From the NCBI RefSeq assembly GCF_028290025.1, contig NZ_JAQGKQ010000052.1, positions 1 through 64,000 of the forward strand: a stretch of 64,000 nt of DNA, written 5' to 3'. The notes beneath the pieces were generated by a model that saw nothing but the letters and a program-made list of their open reading frames with translations, ran no database searches and was not told the origin of the DNA. Within the stretch, counting starts at the first letter, position 1. Each line of letters starts with the position of its first letter. This DNA comes from Cypionkella sp. GTDB lineage: Bacteria > Pseudomonadota > Alphaproteobacteria > Rhodobacterales > Rhodobacteraceae. Of this stretch, positions 1-7,343 are shown piece after piece. The position numbers and the translations under genes are program-made.

Positions 1-1758
1 GCGCAGAATGCCGCCGCGCGCGCATTCAAACACCGCCACTTCAACGCTGGGCTCGCGCAGTACAAGACCCGCGCTCTTTGGGCCCGAGCAATCACCCGAA
101 GCAATTTTATCTGCGCCAAGGTAAATACCGGTGGTGGTGGTCAGCCCGACCGTGGCACCAGTGGCTTCAAGTATATGCGCCAGCATCCGCACGGTGGTGG
201 TCTTGCCGTTGGTGCCAGTTACCGCAAAGATCGGGATGCGGCCTTGCGAGCCTTGGGGGAACAACAGTTCCAGCACCGGGCGGGCGACGTTGCGCGGCCG
301 ACCCTGAAACGGCTCCAGATGCATCCGAAAGCCGGGGCCGGCGTTGACCTCAATGATACCGCCACCTGTCTGCCGCACAGATTTGGTAATGTCAGGACAA
401 ACGAAATCTATCCCGGCGATGTCGAGCCCGACAATTCGGGCTGCCCGTCGAGCGACCAAAGCATTTTCCGGGTGAATCTCGTCAGTTCGGTCTATCGCGG
501 TGCCACCGGTCGAAAGGTTCGCCGTGGGCCGCAGCCAGACCGTCTGACCCGCTTCTGGCACGCTGCCTGCGTTCATGTTGCAGCGGTCAAGGTAGCGCAA
601 AGTGATGTCATCAATCTCAATACGCGTCAGCACCGAGGCGTGGCCGTGGCCGCGTTTGGGGTCAAGGTTCACCTCGGCCACAAGTTCGGCGATACTACGT
701 TGGCCGTCGCCTGTGACGTGGGCAGGAACGCGTTCGGCTACAGCCACCACCTCACCGCCTATTACCAGAATGCGGTGATCGGAGCCGACGAAATGCTGCT
801 CGACGATGACAACACGTCCGTACTCTCTCGCAGTTCTGAACCCCCACTCGACCTCTTGTGTCGAAGCGATCCCGATGGTCACGCCGCGCCCGTGATTTCC
901 GTCCAAGGGCTTCGTCACTACCGGAAATCCCAGCCGCTCTGCCGCCCGGACGGCCTCGGCTTCTGTTGTCACAAGCTCACCTTTTGGCACAGGCAGATTG
1001 GCATCGTCCAAAAGCTGCTTGGTCAGATCCTTGTCGGCCGCGATGTCAGTGCCGATTTGCGAGGTCAGGTCCGAGCAACTGGCCCGGATGCGTTTTCGAT
1101 GGATGCCTTGACCGAACATGATGAGACTGTCGTCATCCAGCCGCCGAGCGGGGATATTGCGCCGTTCGGCCTCTTTCATCAGCGATCGCGTCGTCGGCCC
1201 TAAAGCACGCCTTGCCGCAACCTCGCGCAAGTCTGCGAAGCCATCATCCAGCGTCGCGGGTAAGTCGCCAAGGCCGACCACGCCCTGCAGTTCGGCGGGC
1301 AGCAACTCATCAACCAAACGCATGGCAAGCCGTCCCGCAGCCAGCCCCACGGCTTCATCGACATAGGCGAACATGACATTATAAACGCCCAGCCGCCCCT
1401 TAACACCTCGCGTCTTTCCACGGCTAACTGGCATCCCCACCCCAGTCTGCAATTCAAGCGCGACATGCTCGATGACATGTCCAAGCCATGTTCCCTCGCG
1501 CATCCGACGCACGAAACCGCCGGGTTCGCCGTAGCTACAGCCGTGGTTTGCAAGCCCCGGAAGTCGCATAAGCAGCGCCTCGACAAAACCATCGAGCGTC
1601 GTGGTGGGCCGCTCTTCTAGCGCGCCAAGGTCGATCTCAAATCGGATCATCGGCGTTTGCGAATAAAGGTGCGGTCCGCGGAACACTCTGGTGCCTAAAA
1701 GCTGCATTGGCTGCGGTTTGGCGTCTTGCAATGCTGCGGATCTAACGGGCGTGATCAT
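1..1758 (-). CDS. cphA: Cyanophycin synthetase, N-terminal part (cut by left edge)
   Basis: ATP-dependent polymerase that adds Asp and Arg alternately to make cyanophycin, a nitrogen and carbon storage polymer. About 586 residues are inside the window; the family is usually about 870-900, so the C-terminal Mur-ligase part is missing at the edge, not truncated. Visible in order: the N-terminal domain with GHVIEHVALELQT, an ATP-grasp domain (around residues 220-480) with FPVVTKPLDGNHGRGV, and the P-loop GTNGKTTT near residue 515 that opens the Mur-ligase-like domain. The ATG at 1758 is used; an ATG at 1707 (MQLLGTRVFRGP) fits the usual family N-terminus equally well. A stress-type promoter motif lies 80 bp upstream. 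The partner cyanophycinase is not in the window and could be beyond the left edge. Confidence 0.93.
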   Translation of the reverse strand, partial: MITPVRSAALQDAKPQPMQLLGTRVFRGPHLYSQTPMIRFEIDLGALEERPTTTLDGFVEALLMRLPGLANHGCSYGEPGGFVRRMREGTWLGHVIEHVALELQTGVGMPVSRGKTRGVKGRLGVYNVMFAYVDEAVGLAAGRLAMRLVDELLPAELQGVVGLGDLPATLDDGFADLREVAARRALGPTTRSLMKEAERRNIPARRLDDDSLIMFGQGIHRKRIRASCSDLTSQIGTDIAADKDLTKQLLDDANLPVPKGELVTTEAEAVRAAERLGFPVVTKPLDGNHGRGVTIGIASTQEVEWGFRTAREYGRVVIVEQHFVGSDHRILVIGGEVVAVAERVPAHVTGDGQRSIAELVAEVNLDPKRGHGHASVLTRIEIDDITLRYLDRCNMNAGSVPEAGQTVWLRPTANLSTGGTAIDRTDEIHPENALVARRAARIVGLDIAGIDFVCPDITKSVRQTGGGIIEVNAGPGFRMHLEPFQGRPRNVARPVLELLFPQGSQGRIPIFAVTGTNGKTTTVRMLAHILEATGATVGLTTTTGIYLGADKIASGDCSGPKSAGLVLREPSVEVAVFECARGGILR

Positions 1759-1837
1759 GTCTTTTCCAATCCCGGACGAGGTTCTTCCGCGATGGCGCAC
1801 CTGATTTTCGAGTGGCAGCGCCAGCGTATGGCCTGTC

Positions 1838-1863
1838 AACGAGTTTGTATGATGGGCAGTTCC
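1838..1863 (-). promoter_or_regulatory. EcfG-type promoter candidate for cphA (GGAAC-N18-GTT)
   Basis: On the reverse strand GGAAC (1863-1859) is followed after 18 bases by GTT (1840-1838). This matches the -35/-10 pattern known for the alphaproteobacterial general stress sigma factor EcfG. It lies 80 bp before the cphA ATG at 1758. Assignment is from motif and position only. Confidence 0.45.
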
Positions 1864-1978
1864 CGGCCTGTTCGCTCGGTACGGAAACGTACGTAGTCTT
1901 GGGCTGCACCACTGCTTCTGGTTGCGTTACATTGGAATCGTACACAGCCGAGCTGGCTGGAATGAGCGAGGTAAGCGA

Positions 1979-2659
1979 ATGGGCAGACAGAACTTTTTTC
2001 AGGTCGACGCACGGCCCATGGCTCTAGAATCGGTTAGCCCGGATTGGGTGGCCGAAAGCAATCACCGCATCGCAAACAGTCTTAGTCTCGCGGCGGCGTT
2101 CCTTCGGATGCAGGTTCGCCAATCCGACAGTGAAGAAGTGCGCTCTGCTTTGCTCTGCGCCCAGTCGCGCTTGGCAAGCATCGCTAGGGTACATGCCTAT
2201 TTGCAGCACCACGCAACGTCAGCACAGATTGATCTGGCAGAGTATTTTTCCGAAACACTGCCCGACCTTGCCGCCGCTGTAGGTATCCGATGCTCCCTGT
2301 CAATAAACGCGACCAAGCCGCTTAAGGTTTCTGCCCGGGCTGCGATGCAAGTGACAATCATCGTCAACGAACTAATGACCAATGCAATTAAGCACGGTTT
2401 GAAGTCGCATTCACGCGACACCTCATGTTCTGATGGATGCGTCTCGCTTGATGTGGACGCAGGTGAAGACGGAACTATACGGCTTCGGTTTGCGGACGGT
2501 GGCGCCGGGCTGCCAGAAGGCTTCGACATCAATCAGGGTAACGGCCTAGGGTTGAAAATCGTAGCCTCAGCGGTGCAGGATCTGGGTGGCTCACTGAGCG
2601 CCCAAACGGGCCGGGGTGCCGAATTTGTTGTCAGGTTCCCCGCAGACTATACCCAATGA
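1979..2659 (+). CDS. Sensor-less histidine kinase, HWE/HisKA_2 type
   Basis: A 226-residue kinase core with no sensor or membrane segment. The phosphoacceptor region reads ESNHRIANSLSLAAAF (His about residue 29), the HisKA_2 arrangement. It is followed by an HATPase_c domain with N box NELMTNAIKHG, G1 FADGGAGLPEG and G2 GNGLGLKIV. The ATG at 1979 was chosen because GAGG lies 8 nt before it; an upstream in-frame TTG at 1922 has no ribosome site. HWE/HisKA_2 kinases commonly feed the PhyR/EcfG general stress pathway; given the candidate EcfG promoters around it, such a role is a reasonable inference. Its 3' end overlaps the opposing Crp-family gene by 29 bp. Input signal and response regulator are not visible. 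Confidence 0.85.
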   Translation: MGRQNFFQVDARPMALESVSPDWVAESNHRIANSLSLAAAFLRMQVRQSDSEEVRSALLCAQSRLASIARVHAYLQHHATSAQIDLAEYFSETLPDLAAAVGIRCSLSINATKPLKVSARAAMQVTIIVNELMTNAIKHGLKSHSRDTSCSDGCVSLDVDAGEDGTIRLRFADGGAGLPEGFDINQGNGLGLKIVASAVQDLGGSLSAQTGRGAEFVVRFPADYTQ

Positions 2660-3356
2660 GCCGCTCATATTCTGATTCCGGCTGGCCATAAGAGCCGCCC
2701 GCCCCCGCCTCAAGCCCCTCACGGTCTAGGATAACAACCAAGCCGCGCGTGGATTTGATAAGATGACGGCCCTCTAATATATGCAGCGCCGAAGTCACGC
2801 CGGCCCGCCGAACCCCAAGCATGATTGAAAGAAACTCGTGGGTGAGCTCAAGCTCGTCCTGACCGAGGCGATCATGGCTCATCAAAAGCCAGCGGCAAAG
2901 GCGCTCTTCCAGCACGGACTGTGCGTTTGAAACCGCGGTTTGCGAGGTCTGCATTAACATCGCCTGTACGAAGCGAAGAAAAAACACCCGAAGCGCCGGG
3001 GCATCGTCCATCGCCTTGCGCAGTGCATCGCTTTCAACGCGAACGCCCTTGCCGGCCACTTGGAAGAAGCATTCTTGCAGCGAACGGTCGCCACCCATCA
3101 CGACGGGAATACCTGACATCCCTTCCCGACCGAATATGCCCACTTCGGCGCGCTTGTCACGTCCGGCCGACACAACAGTGGATGCGATACCGCTTACCGG
3201 GAAATACACATAATCAATCGGTGCCATAGGCTTTTCTACAAAAAAACGAACCGGCAATTCTACTGGCTCCAGTAGGGTATCTATGCTCTGCCAAAGCGTA
3301 CCCGGCATCGCCAGAAGGAGAGTGTTGCTTGGTCGATTTGCGTAATTTGAAATCAT
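2631..3356 (-). CDS. Crp/Fnr-family transcriptional regulator
   Basis: About 241 residues: an N-terminal cyclic-nucleotide-binding-like beta barrel (to about residue 120, including FGREGMSGIPVVMG), a long dimerisation helix, and a C-terminal winged helix (HTH_Crp_2) around ELTHEFLSIMLGVRRAGVTSAL. There is no cysteine cluster of the Fnr type, so an iron-sulfur oxygen sensor is unlikely; the ligand is unknown. ATG at 3356 is preferred, with GGTGGA 4 nt upstream; a GTG at 3365 is possible. A short perfect palindrome GATAG-A-CTATC at 3405-3415 lies about 50 bp upstream and could be an autoregulatory site, but this is weak. The 204 bp between this gene and the next (3357-3560) hold nothing else I can name. 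Confidence 0.88.
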   Translation of the reverse strand: MISNYANRPSNTLLLAMPGTLWQSIDTLLEPVELPVRFFVEKPMAPIDYVYFPVSGIASTVVSAGRDKRAEVGIFGREGMSGIPVVMGGDRSLQECFFQVAGKGVRVESDALRKAMDDAPALRVFFLRFVQAMLMQTSQTAVSNAQSVLEERLCRWLLMSHDRLGQDELELTHEFLSIMLGVRRAGVTSALHILEGRHLIKSTRGLVVILDREGLEAGAGGSYGQPESEYERLIGYSLRGT

Positions 3357-3560
3357 CTGGTCCACCGTTATAAACGGGATGAGGAATTAAATCTGACACT
3401 CACAGATAGACTATCACGTTACCTAGTACTCAAAAAACGTATTCTGCGGATTAGCGCTATTGTGCGTTTACAGCGTAACTACTGTGGCGGCCCCACCGCA
3501 ATTCTTTGAAGCAGCTTCCGCCGGATCAACGTTTGGCAAAAATATAAATCGTCCGCTTCT

Positions 3561-4067
3561 TCAACTAAGAACGCCTCGACGGTAGTCTTGCCTTCCAGCT
3601 CGATAAAGCGCCCATCCTCCGATCAGCATGGCCGCACCCCAGACCAAAAAACCTATATCCCAGTAGACCCATTGGTCAGCGGGCACCGTCTCGTTCACGT
3701 GGTGAAGCTGCAAGAGATGGTGATCGACAACGCCCTCCACCAAATTGAACGTGCCGAAGCCGATCAGCATGGTTCCCGCCAGCAATTTGCCCGACCACCA
3801 GAGATGCGAGCGGTGCGCAGTGCGCCACAGCAAGAGCAGACCGATGACGACAAAGACGTAGGTACTGGCGTGAAAGAGGCCGTCCCAAAGGGTGTTCAGC
3901 TTAAGCGCCGCCACGTCAATCGGTGGGTGCGTTTGACTCAGCATGTGATGCCATTGCAGGATTTGGTGGAGCACAATGCCATCGAAAAACCCGCCGAGGC
4001 CCAAGCCGAAGAAGATGCCCGCCGAAGTCGGAAATGCGCGATCGGCTAATCTGGCAGTGTCGCGCAT
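3561..4067 (-). CDS. DUF2243 family integral membrane protein
   Basis: Small polytopic membrane protein with about four hydrophobic segments and conserved-looking His-rich stretches (GIVLHQILQWHHMLSQ, VEGVVDHHLLQLHHV) that could bind metal; function is unknown. Two ATGs compete. The one at 4103 gives 180 residues but sits directly on the GTT of a GGAAC-N17-GTT promoter motif, so a transcript from that promoter could not contain it. The one at 4067 (MRDTARLADRAF, 168 residues) has GGGAAG 6 nt upstream and a sensible leader, so I chose it. Transcribed away from the DUF6766 gene at 4250; both have stress-type promoter motifs. Confidence 0.82.
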   Translation of the reverse strand: MRDTARLADRAFPTSAGIFFGLGLGGFFDGIVLHQILQWHHMLSQTHPPIDVAALKLNTLWDGLFHASTYVFVVIGLLLLWRTAHRSHLWWSGKLLAGTMLIGFGTFNLVEGVVDHHLLQLHHVNETVPADQWVYWDIGFLVWGAAMLIGGWALYRAGRQDYRRGVLS

Positions 4068-4103
4068 GGGAGGCTTCCCGGTATTATGAAGTGCTTCAGA
4101 CAT

Positions 4104-4128
4104 AACGGTTTGAGGCAGAACTAGTTCC
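4104..4128 (-). promoter_or_regulatory. EcfG-type promoter candidate for the DUF2243 gene
   Basis: Reverse strand GGAAC (4128-4124), 17-base spacer, GTT (4106-4104). All eight defining bases match. The -10 element abuts the upstream ATG at 4103, which argues for translation from 4067. Confidence 0.5.
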
Positions 4129-4192
4129 TACCGCGCATGAGGGCGGGGATTTAGATCAAACGGCATACAATTTAAGGCCACATGGACAGCGG

Positions 4193-4217
4193 TGAACCAA
4201 GAAGCGTCCTGCGCGTT
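4193..4217 (+). promoter_or_regulatory. EcfG-type promoter candidate for the DUF6766 gene
   Basis: Forward strand TGAAC (4193-4197), 17-base spacer, GTT (4215-4217, extended GTTATC). One mismatch in the -35 (T for G). The expected transcription start near 4225 gives a short leader with AGGA before the ATG at 4250. Confidence 0.38.
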
Positions 4218-4249
4218 ATCCGTCGTTGACAGCTGGCGCAGGACAAAAG

Positions 4250-4888
4250 ATGAAATTTCTACACGACAACGGGCTTACGCTCACGCTTCTGATCATAACG
4301 GCGCTTTGCATCTGCGGGATGGTGGCGTCCGGTCTGCAGGTCGAGAATGAGATGCTTGCTGCGCATGGTCAGACCCCGATAAGTCTTTTGTTCTACATCC
4401 AGTCCGGCACGTTTTTGTCAGCGCTTTTCGAGAATTGGGAAAGCGAGTTTTTGCAGATGGCGGCATACGTTATGCTCACTTCATATCTGTTTCAGCGCGG
4501 CTCAGCCGAGTCTCGAGACCCCGACGAACCTGCGCGGGACGGCAACGCAGTGCCGCTGTCGTGGCGCGCGCAAAGCTCCTTTTGGCGCTGGCTTTATGCG
4601 CATTCTCTGGGGCTCGCATTGGCAGCGATGTTTTTCGCATGTTTTGTAGTGCATTGGCTCGGAAGTTGGGCCGCATCGAATAGCGAAGCCTTGGTTCACG
4701 GAGAGGTGCCAACATCGGCGTGGGCGTACCTTGAAGATGCGCAGTTCTGGTTTGAGTCTTTCCAGAATTGGCAGTCCGAATTCCTATCGACGGCGGTCTT
4801 GGTCGTACTCTCCATTTTCCTGCGGTTTCGCAATTCTCCGGAATCAAAACCTCTGATCGCCGCCAACAGCGACACCGGTGCTTCGTAG
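4250..4888 (+). CDS. DUF6766 family membrane protein
   Basis: About 212 residues with an internal duplication that is easy to see: each half has a hydrophobic segment followed by a W/F-rich motif, FENWESEFLQMAAYVML in the first and FQNWQSEFLSTAVLVVL in the second. About four membrane segments in total. Function unknown. ATG at 4250 is chosen (AGGA 7 nt upstream); a TTG at 4226 would lie at the predicted transcription start. It diverges from the DUF2243 gene. Family members are often found in alphaproteobacterial stress-response settings, which fits the promoter motif here. Confidence 0.82.
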   Translation: MKFLHDNGLTLTLLIITALCICGMVASGLQVENEMLAAHGQTPISLLFYIQSGTFLSALFENWESEFLQMAAYVMLTSYLFQRGSAESRDPDEPARDGNAVPLSWRAQSSFWRWLYAHSLGLALAAMFFACFVVHWLGSWAASNSEALVHGEVPTSAWAYLEDAQFWFESFQNWQSEFLSTAVLVVLSIFLRFRNSPESKPLIAANSDTGAS

Positions 4889-4930
4889 GGAGGGGTGTTT
4901 TTACGGCCCTCGTTCGCTTGACCATGGCGA

Positions 4931-5299
4931 TCACGATCCGCGGTCTATTTCTTTCCTAAACCAGAGCAACCCAACGAATGCTCCTTTGACCAACCGCAAA
5001 ACCACCAGCGTCAATATCGCAATGATAATTGTCGTCCATATTAGCAGCGTTTGCGGTTCTGGTCTCCACGCAACATAACTCAGCCCAAGAACGGGAATCA
5101 GTAGCAGCCCCACTATCGACGTGGTGAAAAACGCCGGCCCATCTGCTGATCGGTATATCGCGAGCGGCTCGCCGCAGAAACTGCAACTGCCCTGAACCGA
5201 CAGATAACCGTCGAATAGCTTTCCTTTACCACATTTAGGACATTTGCCGAGCAACCCCCGATAGAAAGCCGTTCCCGCGGAAATGTCTTCCGATGTCAT
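4931..5299 (-). CDS. DUF983 family membrane protein with zinc-ribbon head
   Basis: About 122 residues. An N-terminal CPKCGKGKLFDGYL...CSFCGEPL four-cysteine ribbon precedes two hydrophobic segments (FFTTSIVGLLLIPVLGL and LLIWTTIIIAILTLVVL). Function of the family is unknown. ATG at 5299 is preceded by AAGGTGG; the upstream GTG codons at 5308 and 5305 are part of that ribosome site. It is the last gene of a reverse-strand series that starts with the manganese catalase, so it may share the catalase promoter. Confidence 0.85.
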   Translation of the reverse strand: MTSEDISAGTAFYRGLLGKCPKCGKGKLFDGYLSVQGSCSFCGEPLAIYRSADGPAFFTTSIVGLLLIPVLGLSYVAWRPEPQTLLIWTTIIIAILTLVVLRLVKGAFVGLLWFRKEIDRGS

Positions 5300-5301
5300 G
5301 T

Positions 5302-5397
5302 TCACCACCTTCGAACGAAGAACTCCATCAATCTACTCTCGCGCTTGTCGTCGTCGATCGACTTAATGCGTGCAAGCGGCAACTCGGGCTCCGGCAC
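5302..5397 (-). CDS. Possible 31-residue peptide between two stress genes
   Basis: A GTG-started reading frame that fills the gap between the tail-anchored protein gene (ends 5407) and DUF983 (starts 5299). GAGG lies just before the GTG, and the TGA ends 2 nt before the DUF983 ATG. The peptide is acidic/basic and soluble, with LARIKSIDDDKRESRL and ending FFVRRW. I do not recognise it. Fit into the gap supports it; short length argues caution. Confidence 0.28.
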   Translation of the reverse strand: MPEPELPLARIKSIDDDKRESRLMEFFVRRW

Positions 5398-5406
5398 ACC
5401 TCATTT

Positions 5407-5775
5407 TCAGCGAGACAACGCATAGATCAACACCACCAGCACGATGAATAACCCAGCGGCCCATATCCACTTTGAAACTTTAACGTCGCGGGTATCGACC
5501 GATGGTTTCGGCGCAGAGCGGATTTCCTGCGCGCTCGCCATCCGCAGCTGTTCTTTCGTTGGGGGATGTCCACCTGCCTCATCATCCGTGCCCAAGGGAG
5601 CGGCCGCAGGGTCGCTGGCCGATACTTTGTCAGAGCCTGCACCGTGATCAAGCTGATGACGCAGGGCATCGCTGGTAACAATGCCTTCTGGCGAGCGCCC
5701 CGAAGATGCCTGGGCTTCGGCGCTGTCCAAAGGGCGATTGGGCGGCGAGTCAGAGTTATTCATCGGGGACTTCAT
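5407..5775 (-). CDS. Small tail-anchored protein, function unknown
   Basis: About 122 residues: a polar, Pro/Ser/Asp/Ala-rich, probably disordered region to about residue 95, then a single C-terminal hydrophobic segment (KWIWAAGLFIVLVVLIYALSR) that would place the bulk on the cytoplasmic side. No domain recognised. Four in-frame ATGs compete (5799, 5790, 5775, 5763); 5775 has GGAAAG 7 nt upstream, so I chose it, without great certainty. It lies between the catalase and DUF983 on the same strand. No GGAAC promoter motif of its own is visible, which suggests transcription from the catalase promoter. Confidence 0.6.
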   Translation of the reverse strand: MKSPMNNSDSPPNRPLDSAEAQASSGRSPEGIVTSDALRHQLDHGAGSDKVSASDPAAAPLGTDDEAGGHPPTKEQLRMASAQEIRSAPKPSVDTRDVKVSKWIWAAGLFIVLVVLIYALSR

Positions 5776-5854
5776 TTTGCATCTTTCCATTGAGGTCATG
5801 CGAGCGCATCGGGCGTTTTTTAGTCGGAGCCGGATGAAAATATGTGCAGCGATT

Positions 5855-5886
5855 TACCGCCTTCACCCCATTGGGCGAGGGCGGTA
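5855..5886. other. Intergenic hairpin after the catalase gene
   Basis: TACCGCC (5855-5861) pairs with GGCGGTA (5880-5886) around an 18-base loop. On the reverse strand no U-run follows, so it is more likely a weak pause or mRNA-stabilising hairpin than a full terminator between the catalase and the downstream small gene. Confidence 0.35.
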
Positions 5887-5900
5887 TTTTACTAGGAAGA

Positions 5901-6824
5901 TTAACGCGACGCTTGATAAAGCTTGGCAGCAATTTCATACATCTCTTCCGGCGCATAATCCGGCGTGAATGCCGACGGCACGCCATTCAACTGCTGGATT
6001 TTACCGCCGTCGGGCATCCCCTCAACGACAGTCAACTCTCCCGGAGGATCATCCGGCAATGCAACTTCACCGTTACCCCAAATTCCCGACATTTCTTGGT
6101 AATCGTCCGGGCTGAAAGTATACAGTCGGCGGTGTGAGCCCTCTTCCAGATACTTTTGACATTCCGGGATGTTACCAAGGGGAATATTCGGCACGGGCAA
6201 CATTTTCTCGATTGAAACGCCGGTTATTTTTTTCAGGGCCAAGGCATAGGCATGAGCATGGACCGAACCGCGTACCAGAAGGTACCCGCAGACTTCCCGG
6301 CCAGTAGGATCCGTCAACGACTCATAAACCCGCAGTTTGTGGAGGCGCGCGCCGCATTCGAGGTGGAAGTTGTGCAGAAGATCAAAAATTACGTTGCCGG
6401 TTGTGGTGACAAAATCGTTATTCCACGATTGCCCGTTGCTGTTTACCGGCACTGCGCCGCCGCCATTGGAGAAAAACGCGGCTGCGAGGCGAACGTCTGC
6501 CATCATTTCGTAAGGTGCGCCCGAGATGTCTCCGCCATATTCCTCGTCCAGACTCGTATCGGGGCCATTGTTCAGCATGGCGACACCGTTGCTGACCAAT
6601 TCAACATGGCCCAATTCTTCAGCGGTAATCGCGGCTACCAAGCTGTAAAAAGGCCGAAGTTTGCTCTTGCTGCGAAAGTTAAAGCTTTGAAACATATAGT
6701 TTCCAAGCGTAGACATTTCACCGTATTTTCCGCCCAGCAATTCTTGAAGCGCAGCACCTGCGTTGGGATCGGCCCTGAGCGGAGCAGGCAGTTCAATTTG
6801 TAGCTTGTCGACACGAAGAAACAT
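5901..6824 (-). CDS. Manganese catalase
   Basis: Non-haem catalase that dismutates H2O2 at a dimanganese site. 307 residues from the ATG at 6824 (AAAGGA 6 nt upstream). The ligands line up with the characterised family: Glu36 (YGEMSTL), Glu70 and His73 (EELGHVE), Glu156 (HLECGAR) and His189 (GSVHAHAY). The C-terminal part (SGIWGNGEVALPDDPPGELTV) is also typical. An in-frame upstream extension to 6908 would run through the promoter motif at 6870-6894 and is rejected. It is the first of a reverse-strand set (catalase, tail-anchored protein, DUF983). Confidence 0.95.
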   Translation of the reverse strand: MFLRVDKLQIELPAPLRADPNAGAALQELLGGKYGEMSTLGNYMFQSFNFRSKSKLRPFYSLVAAITAEELGHVELVSNGVAMLNNGPDTSLDEEYGGDISGAPYEMMADVRLAAAFFSNGGGAVPVNSNGQSWNNDFVTTTGNVIFDLLHNFHLECGARLHKLRVYESLTDPTGREVCGYLLVRGSVHAHAYALALKKITGVSIEKMLPVPNIPLGNIPECQKYLEEGSHRRLYTFSPDDYQEMSGIWGNGEVALPDDPPGELTVVEGMPDGGKIQQLNGVPSAFTPDYAPEEMYEIAAKLYQASR

Positions 6825-6869
6825 GTTGCATCCTTTCTGTTGGTTTTTCAGTTGCTCTTTCTCTTTCCC

Positions 6870-6894
6870 AACCATCAAGAACATCCCTCGTTCC
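6870..6894 (-). promoter_or_regulatory. EcfG-type promoter candidate for manganese catalase
   Basis: Reverse strand GGAAC (6894-6890), 17-base spacer, GTT (6872-6870). Full match to the eight defining bases, 46 bp before the ATG, which gives a leader of about 38 nt. Confidence 0.5.
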
Positions 6895-7343
6895 CCGCAA
6901 ATCGCCATATCAAGAAATTAAATTTCTCAATTTCAATTTATCCTGAAATAACAATGCGAGATGAGGATGCGTAATTTATAATTATTGCGGCGTGCTACGG
7001 ATTGTTTCTGTGCGCTGTAATCTTCGCTACGGCTCGCATTCATATCCTTTGGTTAACTGCGATCTGGCCAATGGTGTTGCAGTTAGCTTGGAGCGTTTAA
7101 ACACCGCTTACTGCGGTGCTTAATACCATAAGTTGTTGCGAGGCGGCCTGCACTTCGGATCGCGCTTGAGAGTGGTGGCGGCTGTTTGCCCGACATACGA
7201 CACTCTCGCTTAGCTTCGCTCGTCGTAACGCCGACCATCGTCACAAACTCTTTCACGGGTAAGCGGAAAGGCCCTCCATTGGTTTGCCCTTCCGGCCAAA
7301 TCAATTAGAGTTGGCCGTAACAAGCAAATGGTAGAGGTTCTTC
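6895..7343. other. Gene-free stretch, about 450 bp
   Basis: No convincing gene. The left part (6900-7000) is AT-rich. A small perfect hairpin CACCGC-TTACT-GCGGTG occurs at 7102-7118. A 73-codon reverse reading frame (7083-7304) has only a TTG start, no ribosome site and a Ser/Arg/Lys-rich product unlike any family I know; I do not call it. The right end holds the mltB ribosome site (GAGG 6 nt before the ATG). Confidence 0.5.

Noticed and set aside
175-1203. 342-codon forward reading frame
   Set aside because: Lies opposite cphA; the reverse frame has clear cyanophycin synthetase motifs and the forward product none.
3405-3415. GATAG-A-CTATC palindrome as a Crp-family operator
   Set aside because: Too short and unlike known Crp/Fnr consensus; kept only as a remark in the gene entry.
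4150-4162. Possible Fnr box (TTTAGATCAAA)
   Set aside because: Only one half-site matches TTGAT-N4-ATCAA.
7102-7118. CACCGC-TTACT-GCGGTG hairpin as terminator or attachment site
   Set aside because: No T-run worth the name, no gene ending nearby, and no second copy or integrase to support an attachment site.
7083-7304. 73-codon reverse frame in the long spacer
   Set aside because: TTG start only, no ribosome site, no family resemblance.
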